A DNA stretch of 64,000 bases from Ophthalmolycus amberensis (taxonomy: Eukaryota > Chordata > Actinopteri > Perciformes > Zoarcidae), in the NCBI GenBank assembly GCA_024529925.1, contig JAFEUB010001103.1, positions 711,001-775,000 on the forward strand, in the 5' to 3' direction. Below are positions 13,601 to 25,603 of the stretch, in pieces (position 1 is the first letter of the stretch; every line of letters starts with the position of its first letter). The position numbers and the translations under genes were made by a program. The notes below the pieces were generated by a model, which did not search any database, was not told the origin of the DNA, and worked only from the letters and a program-made list of their open reading frames with translations.

Positions 13601-15471
13601 AGAGGGAAGTCGTCATTGACGAGCAACGCATTCTCAAACTCCGCGTTCTCTGCCCAAAGAAACTTTTTGGAAAAGCATTTGTTTAATGGATCATCAGCAA
13701 ATGAGGCGTTGCCTGTTAAATGAAGAATCGAATAATGTGCAGTTAACGATAAACAGAAACTCATCATCAGCCCGGTCTAATGATAGTCTAATTGAATTTT
13801 TTCATGGCAAAGAATTAGAACGATCATTTTGACAGTGTGAGCCACAGGCTATGATGCAGGCTATGATGCAGCTCTGCACCGTCGTTAAAAATAGCCAGCC
13901 ATTTGGATGTGTCATTTCCTGGGTGTTTTTTCCCCCCCCCCCATCTTAATATTTAGTATTTGTTGTTTTAAGATCCACTGGAACCCACACTGCTGCGTCA
14001 GACCTGCTGTTTAGCATTTTCCCGTTTTTCCGCCCCGGTAAAGAACTGATGTCGTGTTACCGTGTTATACTCTCTAACAAATTTGAATCCAGAGAAAGAT
14101 TAAATCTCCACTGCAGAGAATGTAGATGAAGATCTGTGATGAAGTGCAGTTTCCTTTTGCGCTGTCGCAGCCGCACTGTGCTCCAGAGCCTGCCGCCAAG
14201 AACGCCTCCAGATGTCACCAGACCGAGGCTGCCTCTGTCCCGGGGCCAGACGTGCCAGATGTGGGTTGTGGAGCAGCTAGCTGGAAGGCAGGGGGGGGGC
14301 CCGGGGCTAAAAGAGGAGCCCTGTGACATTGAGGGGCACAAGTGGCCGCAGAGCTGACGAGATGAGAAGTGATGTGCATGCCCTCGCCACTCCTGTCAGT
14401 CACGTCACCTCATTAGAGCCAGAGAAGAAGGCAGAGGAGAGGATTCAGGGGAAGATGGCGACAGAGGGATTCTTGCAGTGGTATTAATGTGAGCTAGGAA
14501 ACCGATTCTTTTTCTTGATTTCATTTTTTTTAGTCGCGTTACAATCATAGGAAGGCTCCACAGCTGTAAGGGAACCCGGTTCAAAGATTGTTAACTTAGC
14601 ACACTGTACTTTTTTGGAGCAGCATGTCAATGAGGTGTCGCTGCAGAGGAAGTGGATTCGATGTAGAGGAGGGTGGGCGGTTGGCGGGGCTGGGCTGGGA
14701 CGGGTGGCGGGGGACAGAATGCAAAGGCATGAAATATTAACCCCTGGCTACACAACCAAGCTTAGCCGTCTGTGAAATCCCGCTGTGGACAATGCTAATA
14801 CATGCATTCACCAGGGAGATGATAGGGCCTTGTTGCACCGCCAACTGGGAAGTGTGCATTAAGAAGCTCTCTCATGTATTCATACACCCATAATAGGATC
14901 TATAAGACGAAAATCCCAACAGTCATTTCAGTAACGCAGACGGAATAATGCTGCAGAATTCGGAGACACGTGCGCGCACACGCACGCACGCACAACATCC
15001 TTTGCGTCTGAAGCTAAATAGTTGATTGATGGTCTAAGCTGTGAAGAAATGCTCTCCTTTATGTCTCTAAAGGTTTGTAATTGCTGCAGTGAAAGGATGC
15101 TCACTCGCCTGGAATATTGATCCTAATGGGATTACTACCCTCCACCAGATAGAGGGTGATGGAGGGAAAGAGATGGAGGATGAGAGAGAGAGATGATGAG
15201 GGGGTCCGCACAGAGAGAGAGCAGATAGATAGTGTGTGTGTTGGGGGGGGGGGGGTAGCTTATCCTTGTATTTCATTGATTTTTATTTTTTTTTTTTTTT
15301 ACTTCCGTACGGGAACGATTAAGCATCACTCTGCAAACCAGACATGGAGAAAACACTGGGGATATAAAGAGAGAGGGGGGGGGGGGGGGGGTGGACTTAT
15401 TCTCGAGGGACAGATCGTGGAGGGGCGACGCAGCCCTCCTCCCTACCGGTTCCCCCGGGACGGTTGTGACT

Positions 15472-15519
15472 GCTGATGCTGATGCTGATGCTGCTGTTGT
15501 TGTTGTTGTTGTTGTTGTC
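15472..15519 (+). repeat. Compound trinucleotide repeat (GCT/GAT then GTT)
   Basis: The sequence runs from repeated gctgat units into about seven gtt units, then breaks into tcgatgtcg. It reads as poly-Val/Asp or poly-Thr/Ala in spurious frames. Confidence 0.85.
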
Positions 15520-15941
15520 GATGTCGTATGGGTGCCGCTCGCATCCCCGCAGCTGCAAACAAAAGCGGGTTCAAGCAGACTGCGGGAGGAGATAAGGTGA
15601 AGGATTGTTTTCAAAGAGTGGGGGGGGGGGGGACTTATGTAACTGTTGAGCCGGAGGTGTTGCGCTCACAGAAACTCAAATGGAGGAACAACCCATGTGC
15701 TGTCAGACCATATTGTGATTCTGGGAAAGAGTACCGCTCGCTGCCGCTCCAGATTATTCCCATCGCCGTGTTCTCATTTCACCCCGCCCTCGTCGTCTCA
15801 AGAATTTAATAAGCGTGGATCAGCCTGTCCGTCATTCTGTCCGTCCGTCCGCCTGCCTGTTTGACTGCAGTAACCCCAGATGGGAGGCAATGTGCGGCCA
15901 GGCTGTCCTCTGAGGCTAATTGAAACATCGGAGTCACGGAA

Positions 15942-15978
<37 letters not shown>

Positions 15979-16347
15979 AATTATAAGGGTGTGTGTGTGT
16001 CAATCTGTTTCAGCCGGACCATAATGTTGGTCATCTGCCTGTGTTGTGACTAACTCCAGGCTCCTTCCATGCCGCTGAGCTCGAGCACTTAGCGGCGCTG
16101 ACGCAAAAAGTCACCTTTATGAATAATTATCAGAGAGCCATTATGTCCGTTTTTGTGCCTCTTGTTGTTCCTCCGCGGGAGTGTGTCTTTTTCTTTTCAC
16201 GGAGGAATGTGTGTACGCGTGACTCATTGTTTGGCTGGCTTTGAAAGTTTGTTGTTTTCCCCCCCCAGCGGGGCAGCCTCGGGGAGAAATGACTTTGCGA
16301 AGAGTTCGAAAGGGAAGAAAGAGGTAAGGATTATCCAGAAGACTGGT

Positions 16348-16372
16348 GGGGGGGGGGGGGGGGGGGGGGGGG
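16348..16372 (+). repeat. poly-G tract (25 bases)
   Basis: Uninterrupted run of 25 G on the + strand, one of the longest homopolymers in the window. Confidence 0.95.
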
Positions 16373-17215
16373 ATGAGGAATGACAAAAAGCTCAGCAACA
16401 AACTGTCGCCAAGACAATAATAATCAGCCGCTAAAAGGACTGAAAGGACCGAAAATATTGCCGAACCCACAAGCAGTCCAACTGCACACACTCGCACAGA
16501 TGTCTCTGTACCTGCCAGTGGGGTGATTTCCAATACCTTCAAAGGCTTGTAATGCAGCCAGCAATTTCATTTTGACAGACACACTTCTAAAGGTGTAGGT
16601 TTTTTCTTTTTCTTTTTCCGCAGCACAAACGAAACTCACTGTGTGTGTGTGTGGACTCAGTGGTGATCAGACTCCCACGGTGCCGTCTCAGCCTTTAAGA
16701 ACTGCAGGAGACTTGTAGAGGACAAAAAGCAGCATGAAAGGAGAGAGAAAAAAGGAGGAAGGACAGGGAGGGCAGCGTCAGGTTCACTTTCCAACCGTGT
16801 CTTTGCATTTCTTTGTGAAACTACACTTCTTTTTTTTGACAAGAGAGGTCTTTGCGGGACGATTATCAGAGCGCCGACATAAATCCTGCTGATTTAAAAA
16901 GCGCTACTCAATATGATAAGCAAACAGAGTTTGAATTACCGCAGGTTCAGGGCCCGGGCTTTAAATAGACGCATACCGTTGTTTACACAAATAGGCATCA
17001 ATCAAATTCAGCCGTCAGATGAGCGGTTTATTAACTGTGTGTCAACTCGCGCACTCCCTGTTTAGAGAAGATTTAAACACAAATCACTGCTGACATGGCC
17101 AGATGTCCTCTTAGTCCACACAAACATACGCAGATGTTGATGATGAACGGCAAAAAAAAAAATAGTCGTCCTGATGGCGCGGCTGTAATACGAGTGCAGA
17201 TGGCTTCCTTTATAT

Positions 17216-17239
17216 ATATATATACATATGTATATATAT
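17216..17239. repeat. 24-bp perfect AT-rich palindrome
   Basis: Alternating TA runs flank a central catatg. Each base from 17216 to 17227 is complementary to its partner from 17239 back to 17228. The site is cruciform-prone, and the TA dinucleotide run may simply be a short microsatellite. Confidence 0.85.
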
Positions 17240-17362
17240 CCAAAAACATGTACACCCGTCATTAGAGGCATCACCACGAGTCTTCCTGCAGGTGGTCGGT
17301 CCTCGCAGCAGCCCGTATGTCAGACTGGTGGCCTGATGATGATCGTTCGTGACGTGGGCAGG

Positions 17363-17451
17363 GTGATGTCATGCCAAAACGGGACTGCGTGGCCCCGAGA
17401 AGCCCACGGGGCTCCTCGGGGCCACGCAGTCCCGTTTTGGCATGACATCAC
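17363..17451. repeat. Long near-perfect inverted repeat (hairpin)
   Basis: The left arm starts gtgatgtcatgccaaaac and the right arm ends gttttggcatgacatcac. I checked the pairing base by base around position 17407. Positions 17363-17399 pair perfectly with 17451-17415 (37 bp). A single A/C mismatch follows at 17400/17414. Then agccc (17401-17405) pairs with gggct (17409-17413), leaving a three-base acg loop. The arms are GC-rich, so a transcript from either strand would fold into a very stable hairpin. I saw no clear target-site duplication at its edges. Its origin (transposon remnant, template-switch event or hairpin RNA gene) is unknown. Confidence 0.95.
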
Positions 17452-18764
17452 TGGCTGTGACCTCGGAGGAGGGGCTACGCTGAAGGCGGGAAGTGTCTCC
17501 TTTGATCGAGCGGAGCGATAGGTTTTCTTTTCTTGTTTTAAAGACGGGGGATTCACTGTTTGCAGTATTTGTGTAGTTGTGGAAGTCAACAGATCGTGTG
17601 GAAACAAACTGCACAAGGGCGAGCATCTTTATTTGAAAGCATCCATGTCCTGAGAACAGAGTATCCTCCCATTAGCGAATCACCTCATCCTGCACCATAC
17701 ATGTAGAACAAGCAGGTCTAATAAGCGTTTTTCCGGCGTCTTTCAGCTCATTGTTTTGATTTTTACAAGCTTGCAACTTCCTTCGCTCTTCCCGCTGTTA
17801 TCAACCATGTTTTCTAGTTGCAAAAGCCCTGAACACCGCACTACATGCCAATCACCTAAAGAAACAAAGGTACCGACTAGCTGGCGAGCAGGATGGAGCA
17901 TTTTGCAGCTAAAGAGACAAATATTTCCCTCAGGACAAAAACAGAGCAGAGAGAAGAGTAAATATTGGGCACCACATTGCCAGAAACATGACTCTGAATA
18001 AATGCTAATGTTGCTCCATGCCTGCTGGACGTGTGAATAGGCCGTGGTTTGCTAACACGTTAGCCATAGCAAACCTTATGAGGCCATAATGTGTCAAAAA
18101 CGTGGAGTTCTGCCTCCAAAAAAATGCTGATTACTGCTGATGTCATGAATGGAAACATGTCTGGATGTATTGTCATAGTTTTTTTTGGTTATCCAAATGA
18201 TTGTTTTCATCAGAAAAAATGACATCATTTGCTGTTTATCCAAACACTTGACATCACCTTTACATTTTCCTGACAAGCAACCTCCTCATGCAAAAGAGAG
18301 GCGGAGGAGGAGAGTTTTATTTTTCCTTCAACCACCTCCGCTCAGGCTTCCCTGAGAGAACGCTCACATGATTCATTTTTATGGTGGTCATGCGGGTCAT
18401 TTCGGAAGGCACCGGCAAACAACTTATTTTCGCCGTTCACGCACCAGCACTTGTTGTTGTTCAGTCATGACATGAGCAGACTGGGAAAGTCAAAGTCAAA
18501 TCCTCGCCATCCATAATCCTGCAGCTGCGTTATCACCGTCCTCGCGCAAAGGGTCGCTAGTTTTCCCTCAAAGCGACCCCTCCTGGATGGCTGCGAGTAC
18601 AGGGGAGGGAGAGTGGGGAGGGGGGGGGGGGGCGTAGATTATCCGTGAGTGATGATATCTGGAGGACAGGGTAGATTATCCCTCTCCAGATTTATGGTCT
18701 CTGAAGAAGAGCCACGTTTCTAACTTGGTGATTATGGCTGCAGGGCTCAGCAGGTTGTTCACAC

Positions 18765-18792
18765 GTGTGTTTGTGTGTGTTGTGTGTGTGTG

Positions 18793-18837
<45 letters not shown>
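18765..18837. repeat. (GT)n microsatellite
   Basis: GT array of about 73 bp with a few TTG interruptions. Confidence 0.95.
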
Positions 18838-19069
18838 ATATTTTTTCGGGACGCGGTACCCTGAGACTGATGTGCCTTGTGTGTAATAAAGAAGCGGTAT
18901 AATGAGATGCCCAACTTTCCCTCTTTGAATGATATTTTACATTAAAAATGTAAATTAAAAAGTGCCCCCCCCCCCCTTTCACCATACCCCGGACCCCCCT
19001 CTCCTCATCACCATGTCCAAAACAATTTTCTGCATGACTCCCTTGCGGTAGTGGAATAGAGTGTATGTT

Positions 19070-19086
19070 TGTGTGTGTGTGTGTGT

Positions 19087-19127
<41 letters not shown>
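19070..19127. repeat. (GT)n microsatellite
   Basis: GT array of about 58 bp with one A interruption near 19091. Confidence 0.95.
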
Positions 19128-19130
<3 letters not shown>

Positions 19131-19290
19131 CCGTCCTCGTCTGGACCCTAACTGATTGTGATTGCATTTCCATCGGATTTTCTCCCAGCTAGAAGGAGAG
19201 CAGGGCCCAGACGGAGAAATGGGATCAGAGGGAGAAACTCATCTCCCCTTTCCCATGCACAGTCCCTTCCCGAGTGTGTGGTCACGCAGA

Positions 19291-19333
19291 CCCCCCCCCC
19301 CCCCCCACACACACACACACACACACACACACA
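19291..19333. repeat. poly-C tract fused to (CA)n
   Basis: Sixteen C residues run directly into a CA dinucleotide array. A similar C-run and CA junction occurs near 63373, which suggests a recurring slippage pattern. Confidence 0.93.
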
Positions 19334-19624
19334 GGCGCGCACTGTGAATGGTGTCCCCTATTACTCGGGGCATTAGCATCACTAATGAGGTGTGAGAGAA
19401 GGACAGAGATGGAGCAAGTGCAAGACGAAAAGGAGGTGGATCAGGAGGAACGGAGGAGGAGGAGTGACTATCAATCTCATCGTAGGGCGATCGTTTAGAA
19501 AAGGTATTAGTGCCGGGGGGGGGGGGGGGGTGGCAGCCAGAAGTCTAAAAACATCTGCATAGTGGATATATCCTGCCGCGCTAACAACGGCTTTAAGTGA
19601 TGCCTTCACCCTTCCTACTCATGT

Positions 19625-19629
<5 letters not shown>

Positions 19630-19688
<59 letters not shown>
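19630..19688. repeat. (GT)n microsatellite
   Basis: This is a pure GT run of 59 bp. Confidence 0.97.
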
Positions 19689-19690
<2 letters not shown>

Positions 19691-22338
19691 TTTGTGTGCA
19701 AGATCAGACTGCCATTTCAGAGGAGCTGTGCCCACTGGACACCTGTTCTTATAATTCACATTGACAAGCGTATTGTTCCAAGTGCTGCCTCCACTATAAT
19801 TCCACATTCTGTAACGCACAAGTGATGAAACATCCTACAGCCTGTACGTGTGTGTGTGTGTGTGTGTGTCTTACCCCATAGCATCTTTGCTCTAGATAAA
19901 CCTATTGTTCTTGCCTCTAACTGCCATTACCCCGTTGAAGGGGGCAAACACTTTCACAGCTTCAATACAAACCCCAGCGACTCGCTCCTTATCCATCTCC
20001 TCAGTCTTCTGCTGCCTCCATCCATCCACTTTTTTTTCTTTCCTTTTTTTGATTTCATCCTTTATTCATCTGTTTTTTTCCCTCCTCCTCCCCATCTGGC
20101 GCTCCTCTAACTTTTTTTTTTTGTTCTCCCCGCACCTCATTTGCGCAATCACTCTCTTCTCTCTTTCTTTCTTTTGTATTCCTCCCACCCTGCCTCCTCT
20201 TCCTGCCCTCCTTTCCTTCGTCTGTCATAGCTGGATGCAGCACAGTCTTTTGCTGCCATAGTCTGTAGCTAGCAGCCCTCTCGCTGAGATAGATGCCTGC
20301 CTATGAAAGACATTTGTTTCCTTTACTGTCACTGTGCAATAATCAGCCACTCTAACGTAATCAACATATTGCCCTAGCGGTAAATACAGCTGAGCAAGTG
20401 GGTCCGTGCACATTTGTGTGAGCTCGTGTGCGTGTCAATAGGGGGGGGGGGGGGGGAATGAGGGAAAGTTTTTTTGTGTGCGTTGTGTATCTGAAGTTGT
20501 GTGAATGTGGATGTGTGCGTGTGTTTCTTTTTTCTTTTTACTATTTGGCAGTGCATGCAAATGCAGTTTCTCATGCATGTGTGTGCCATGTGACAGAGAG
20601 AGATGATTCCTGGTGAAAAAGCAGTTTGTTAGCGAATTAGAGTTAATTAGCCAACTTTCAGTTCCCAATGCTGTAATTGGGCCCATTTCTCTCTGTTTCC
20701 TCCAGCTGGCGTCTCTCATGCACTGCGGAGAAAGGGAGGCAAGGGAGGGAGGGAGGGAGAAAGCGAGAAGGGAGTGAGGGGAGAGATGGGTGTGTGTGTG
20801 TGTGTGGGGGGGGTGCTCTGGGTGCATTACATGTCTTTAGGGGTCTGTGAAGTGCTGGCGGACCCGCCCCCCTGGGGGTAAGAACCACTCGCGCTGGGGA
20901 TTGAGACAGTGGGAAGTATTAACTGAGAGATAATGACGAAAGGGAGGGCTGATGGGAATGTAAATGCAAAAGAACGCAGGGCGAGATGAGGGGCGCGGAG
21001 GAAGTGGAGGCGGGTGAAGCAGGAGGGTTGGGGGTGGTGGGGGGGTAAAGTGACAGAAATGTTGAAGGATGAGTAGGGGAGGCGGTGAAATCATAAGCTA
21101 TTAGAAAAGGAGGGCGCAGGATACACCGTGGGGCAGCGGGTTTAGGGGGCGCGCACTGTGGGGAGGGTGAGGGTTTGGGGGAGGGGTGACTGTGTTCAAG
21201 TCCAGCTCGTCCAGAACTTTCTCATGCGTTCGCTCTGCTCTTTCCAATAATTTCCTCTTCCCCCTCTCCGCGCCGGCCTAATAAACCCAGAAGCGCCGTG
21301 AAGATAGTGTTTAAAGAGAACGACACCGCGGGGTGTGGTTGAGAAATAACGCCACGTATAAAAAATGAAGAAGAAAAAAAAAAAGAACGGAGAGGGTTGG
21401 CAGAACGGGAGAGAGGCAAGAGGGAGTGGTGAGGCGAAAGACTTAAGTGATGAAAGAGAGGAACAAGGCCTCTCTCGGTGCTGCGGAGTGATGATCAGTT
21501 GAGTCTAATGAAGGTGCGGATGCCCATAGGAGTCCTGAGCTCACTCACGGACCACTGGGAATGGCAATTAATGCACGGCGTGCTGAAGGAAGATGCACAC
21601 ACACACACACGAACACACATTGGCAAACACACACTCAGAGAGACAATTTGCATAAAACCTACCAAAAGCCCCATTGTCGAAATTCAAACAGTATATGGTG
21701 CATTCAGCCATACTACACTTAACATCGGATTATAGAATGGCTACCAGAGAGCAGCAGTATGCCCCATTATTCCATACCAGCACCAGACAGAATAGCACAC
21801 AGCTCAAGCGATTGCCTCTATTGTGCATGTAACCACCCAGAACTCTCAACAACGCGGCCCCTCATTCTTTCTTCGGGATTCACTGCACAAAGAAGCCCTT
21901 TTCCTCTCCGCTGCGTCGCTCTGTATTTCATACATAAGCCCCACGTGTATAACCGGTGCAACTCAACTCCTATCATCTTATTGATATTAATTTTTTTTTT
22001 TACTCCAGTCGGCGTATCGGTATCAGCAGAGACACGATATGGAGTTGGAGTGGGACACGAGGCTCAGGTGGACGGGTCCCCTGCACTGCGGATTAGCTGT
22101 GTTGCGCACGCACACTCGCGTGCGTGTATGTGTGTGTGTGTGTGTGTGTGTGCACACTGTTGAACAAGTAGTTTTAGAGGGGGTTCACTGAGGGACGGCA
22201 CAGTTATGTAAAGATGAAAGGATAAACTGCTGAGACAGGAGAGTGGGGAGAAATGGACAGAGTAAGAGATAAGGAAGAGTGTGTGGTGTGTGTGTGTGTG
22301 TGTGTGTATATCTCTACTCAGGCATCTGTGCGGGAATG

Positions 22339-22381
<43 letters not shown>

Positions 22382-24441
22382 AGCAAATGTTTCAGGCCAA
22401 ATACGGCTGGTCCGGCCACTTCTGAGATAGAAGCGTCTGCCTCTATGCCACTGAGACTGCAGCCTAATGGCACTCCAACAGCAAAGCTGACACATGAGGT
22501 TGGAGAAAAGGGACGGGTGGATGACGTCAACGTCGTCCCCGGTATCTACTCTGCAGGAGGGGAGGGGGGGAAACGGGGCCTCAACCACTTCTAGTCGAAG
22601 AGAGAGACTGGCAAAAAGTATTCCTTTTTGTTTTGTTTTGTCCTCTTCTTTATCCATTGAAATTGCCTTGACCTTTGCATATGTCAACCGAAATGCTTCT
22701 TTGCTTCTGCTCATCGTTTATTTTTTTTTCGTCTCTGCATTAAAGCCCAGATGAACATACTTCCTTCCACAGCGCCCGCCCCCCTGCCATTTGCAAGAAT
22801 TGGAGCGGAGAGTTCAAGCTTTCAGCTGTATAATTCCACAGCTGTAGAAGGAGATTGACTGTAGTTATTTAGTTTTACCAAGGACGTGCAGTTTATTAAA
22901 AAAAGAAAAAGGAGGTAAAAGCCATCTGTGAATCTTTAAAAGCACACGCACGCATCGACAGCAGAGGTGCTATCAGTTGTAGTTAAGGAGGAGGGGTCTT
23001 AGTTACCTCTAGGTTAATGATCCTCATTAATATGCGCTAATATACCCCAGGTCATGCAGTAATTAAAAATCTCATTCGACGCTCTCAGCTTAAACTGACT
23101 GACTTGGCGTCGTCCTACAAAGATGAGCGTTTATTATTTGTCTCCGAGGCCTGCGCTTCACAGTGAGGGGGTGAGACTAATAGCCCGATGTTGAGACATT
23201 CGACTGGGCTGTCTGTCTCCTCCAGTGCCGAGTCAAGTCTTTTGCATGTGCTTGGCTGGGCACAACTGTTTATGAGCCGAATGGCTTTGCAGGTTGTGCC
23301 TTTGGAGAGTTGCATCACGTTTGCGAGAGAGTGTTTGTGTCGAGGCAGGCACACAGCGCTCCGAAAATATACACACACACACTTAGATGCACAACCGCAT
23401 GTGAAGTCCATCATCATGGGGACTTCCATATTCCTCCGAGTCAGCTGATGTCGGCTGATGCAAGCTGGGCTAATTGTGAGGCTGCATGACGAGTGTGTGA
23501 TCTTGCAGAAGAAATAGATGGATGGATAGATAGATAGTCTTATAAAAACAAGGTATCGATGCAGCTTTTCTTTGGGCGCATCAAAACACAAACCGCATCC
23601 GACAACCATTCTGCTGAAGTGGGCCACAGAGGTCTCGGACTCAACCTGTCCCCGTCACACACACACACACACGTGTCCATTCAGCCATCCATAACCAATG
23701 CAGCAGCTACTTCAAAGAGCCCAGATATGCATGGTAATCTCCTATCGCTTCTCTCTCCCCTGTTGGAGATAGCTGGCCCGATTTGTGTCGCATCCGTGAA
23801 AGTGCGCTGCGGAAGTTCGCGCTGCACATTTGGTTTCTGTTTGAGCTCGCAATCTGCAAGTGATTAACATTTGAATTACTGAGGCGGCAGCTAATAATGC
23901 AATCAGCGTTCGGGACAGCCTCCGAACGGCACGGCACGATAAGGAGCTCGACGGCAGGATTTGTCTGAGATCCAAAAAAAAACGGAACCTTTTGGAATAT
24001 CCAAAATGTCAATTCCATTAACTAAGCCCACAATTAAACTCTAACCGTGAAAAATAAAGTGGGCGTCTATTATGATTAAATTGTAATAATGACCTATAAC
24101 TAGAAAGGTTTCTAAAAGTAAGGCAGTTGAAGTAATTAAACCGGCTTCTGAAAATAACAGATTTGTTTATAAAAGTTACACAGAAGAAAGATTGCTTGAA
24201 AAAGAACAACAAGTCACCGTAATGTGGACGCCTCAACAAAAGAGAGCTCATCTTTGAAGCTCAAGCTCTGCTCCCATCATTGGTGTTATAACAGAGTCAG
24301 ATGTTGTGTGCATTTGCACTTCTTTTTATTAACATTTGTGTCCCTAAAACATAGACTGTTTGTAAGAAGTGGTCAGTTACCGTGACTCGCACATTTGTTT
24401 GTGGACTACAGTTTTGAAGCCTCGAGTTAGGAATTATGGCC

Positions 24442-24519
24442 GTCGCCATCTTGGTTTTTGGCTGTCGCCAACTTGGGTCGCCATCTTGGTTTTTGGCTGT
24501 CGCCATCTTGGTTTTTGGC
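24442..24519 (+). repeat. Tandem repeat with CGCCATCTTGG core, 22-bp unit
   Basis: The units are gtcgccatcttggtttttgg plus ct at 24442-24463, a shortened 13-bp variant gtcgccaacttgg at 24464-24476, a full unit at 24477-24498, and a final near-full unit at 24499-24519. Three units keep CGCCATCTTGG, which resembles the reverse complement of the YY1 motif AAnATGGCG. On the minus strand the array translates as a spurious repeated AKNQDGD / QPKTKMAT peptide. Confidence 0.9.
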
Positions 24520-24901
24520 AACCAGAAGTGACATAAGAGGGTGGAGCAAAGAACAACCGAATGCTGTATGTAGGTCAACGTTGTAAGACATTTGTAGGCG
24601 ACCAAAATGGTTACAAATAAGTAACAAAAAAGTTGTAAGACGAAAACATGGACAACTCAGACAACGCCGTGGTAGCGACCTGCCAATCACAAGGTAGCCC
24701 CGCTCTAAAGCATAACCTGCTTTACGATCTATTTTACTGTAAATAGGACTATCATTTACTAAATGAACATCACGCTGTATTGAAGAAGACTTGAAACTAG
24801 CGATTGAGACCATTAACTCATGTTTACAATGTTTACTGAGGTAATAAATCAAGAGAGATGTAGGGTCATTTTCTCATAGACTTCTATACAATCAGACTTG
24901 A

Positions 24902-24918
24902 GTTGCCCCCTGCTGGCC
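24902..24918 (-). promoter_or_regulatory. CTCF-like motif inside the interspersed repeat
   Basis: The + strand reads gttgccccctgctggcc. Against the reverse of the CTCF core consensus (YRCCASYAGRKGGCRSY) it matches 15 of 17 positions, including GCC, the CT pair and TGG. Binding is inference. The motif itself is seen. Confidence 0.5.
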
Positions 24919-24945
24919 ATTATGTAGAAGGTTTATGGCACTTCC

Positions 24946-25368
24946 ACTTTGGCCAGGTTGCCGCCTGCCCTAAACAAACTCACTGCAGCTCCCCCTCACA
25001 CGCAACACAGGTTGATAAACTCTTCTTTGCTTTGCCAGAGCCAGCTTTGTTTAAAGGCGAGTATTATCACTGTCCCGCACAAATCGAAAGCGCCTTTGTA
25101 AAATCCAGCAGAACCGGCCAGAGTCGTATCTCCTCCTGTTATGTGTATTACTGTTGCACTTCCCCTCGCACGCACGTTCACAAAAGCAGTCGGGCACGCG
25201 GGTTGTGACAGCACGACTAGCTTTGCGCCGCCGCGTCTCTTTGATGAAGAATGCACACACACATCTCTTCGGCGCAGAGTGCGTCTGAACCCCGAGGAGC
25301 AGAAGGCTCAGTAAAGTTGGCCCAGAGTGTGTGTTGACTCCAGCCTGTTCACCTTGAGAGCGAGAGGG

Positions 25369-25408
<40 letters not shown>

Positions 25409-25555
25409 GGAATACAATGTGGCTGTGTTTTTCAGCTCTCTGTCCTTTTTCCTCAGCTGTTGCTATAAATAGAGGCTGCAGAACATCAAAGAGGAGAGGT
25501 TTCTCTCGGCAACAGGCTGCAGTGCACTCATTATCCACTGGCTCTGAACACACAA

Positions 25556-25603
<48 letters not shown>

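Larger units (their letters stand above)
10621..17362. other. Intronic sequence, no supported gene
   Basis: The stretch contains CA near 10891-10930, poly-G tracts at about 15242-15254, 15367-15390 and 15621-15632, a 25-base G tract at 16348-16372, a GAT/GCT/TTG triplet array at 15472-15519 and a GT array at 15947-15974. Mixed-complexity segments at 12310-12620, 12660-12900 and 14740-14960 are candidates for conserved non-coding sequence. A 24-bp AT palindrome lies at 17216-17239. Confidence 0.55.
17452..24329. other. Intronic sequence, no supported gene
   Basis: Contents include GT arrays at 18765-18837, 19070-19127, 19630-19688 and 22281-22376, a C run joined to CA at 19291-19333, and G runs at 18617-18632, 19515-19530 and 20441-20457. 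The open frames of up to 216 codons here owe their length to these arrays. Homeodomain-type sites cluster at 20625-20690 and 23010-23080. Confidence 0.55.
24330..24945 (+). mobile_element. Teleost-type unclassified interspersed repeat
   Basis: The stretch contains, in order, ctgtttgtaagaagtgg, gttttgaagcctcgagtta, the CGCCATCTTGG block, accagaagtgacataagag, ggtggagcaaagaacaaccg, attttctcatagacttctat and tgccccctgctggcc. From memory this order matches a frequent dispersed repeat in fish genomes. I could not place it in a named family. In this copy the CGCCATCTTGG block has been amplified in tandem, which is described separately. Boundaries are approximate. Confidence 0.5.

Noticed and set aside
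22064..22714. 216-codon minus-strand open frame
   Set aside because: Its length comes from reading through three GT/CA arrays (His-Thr runs). The non-repeat parts show no domain and no splice-bounded structure.
24297..24605. Minus-strand repeat protein with AKNQDGD units
   Set aside because: It is a translation of the CGCCATCTTGG tandem repeat within an interspersed element.
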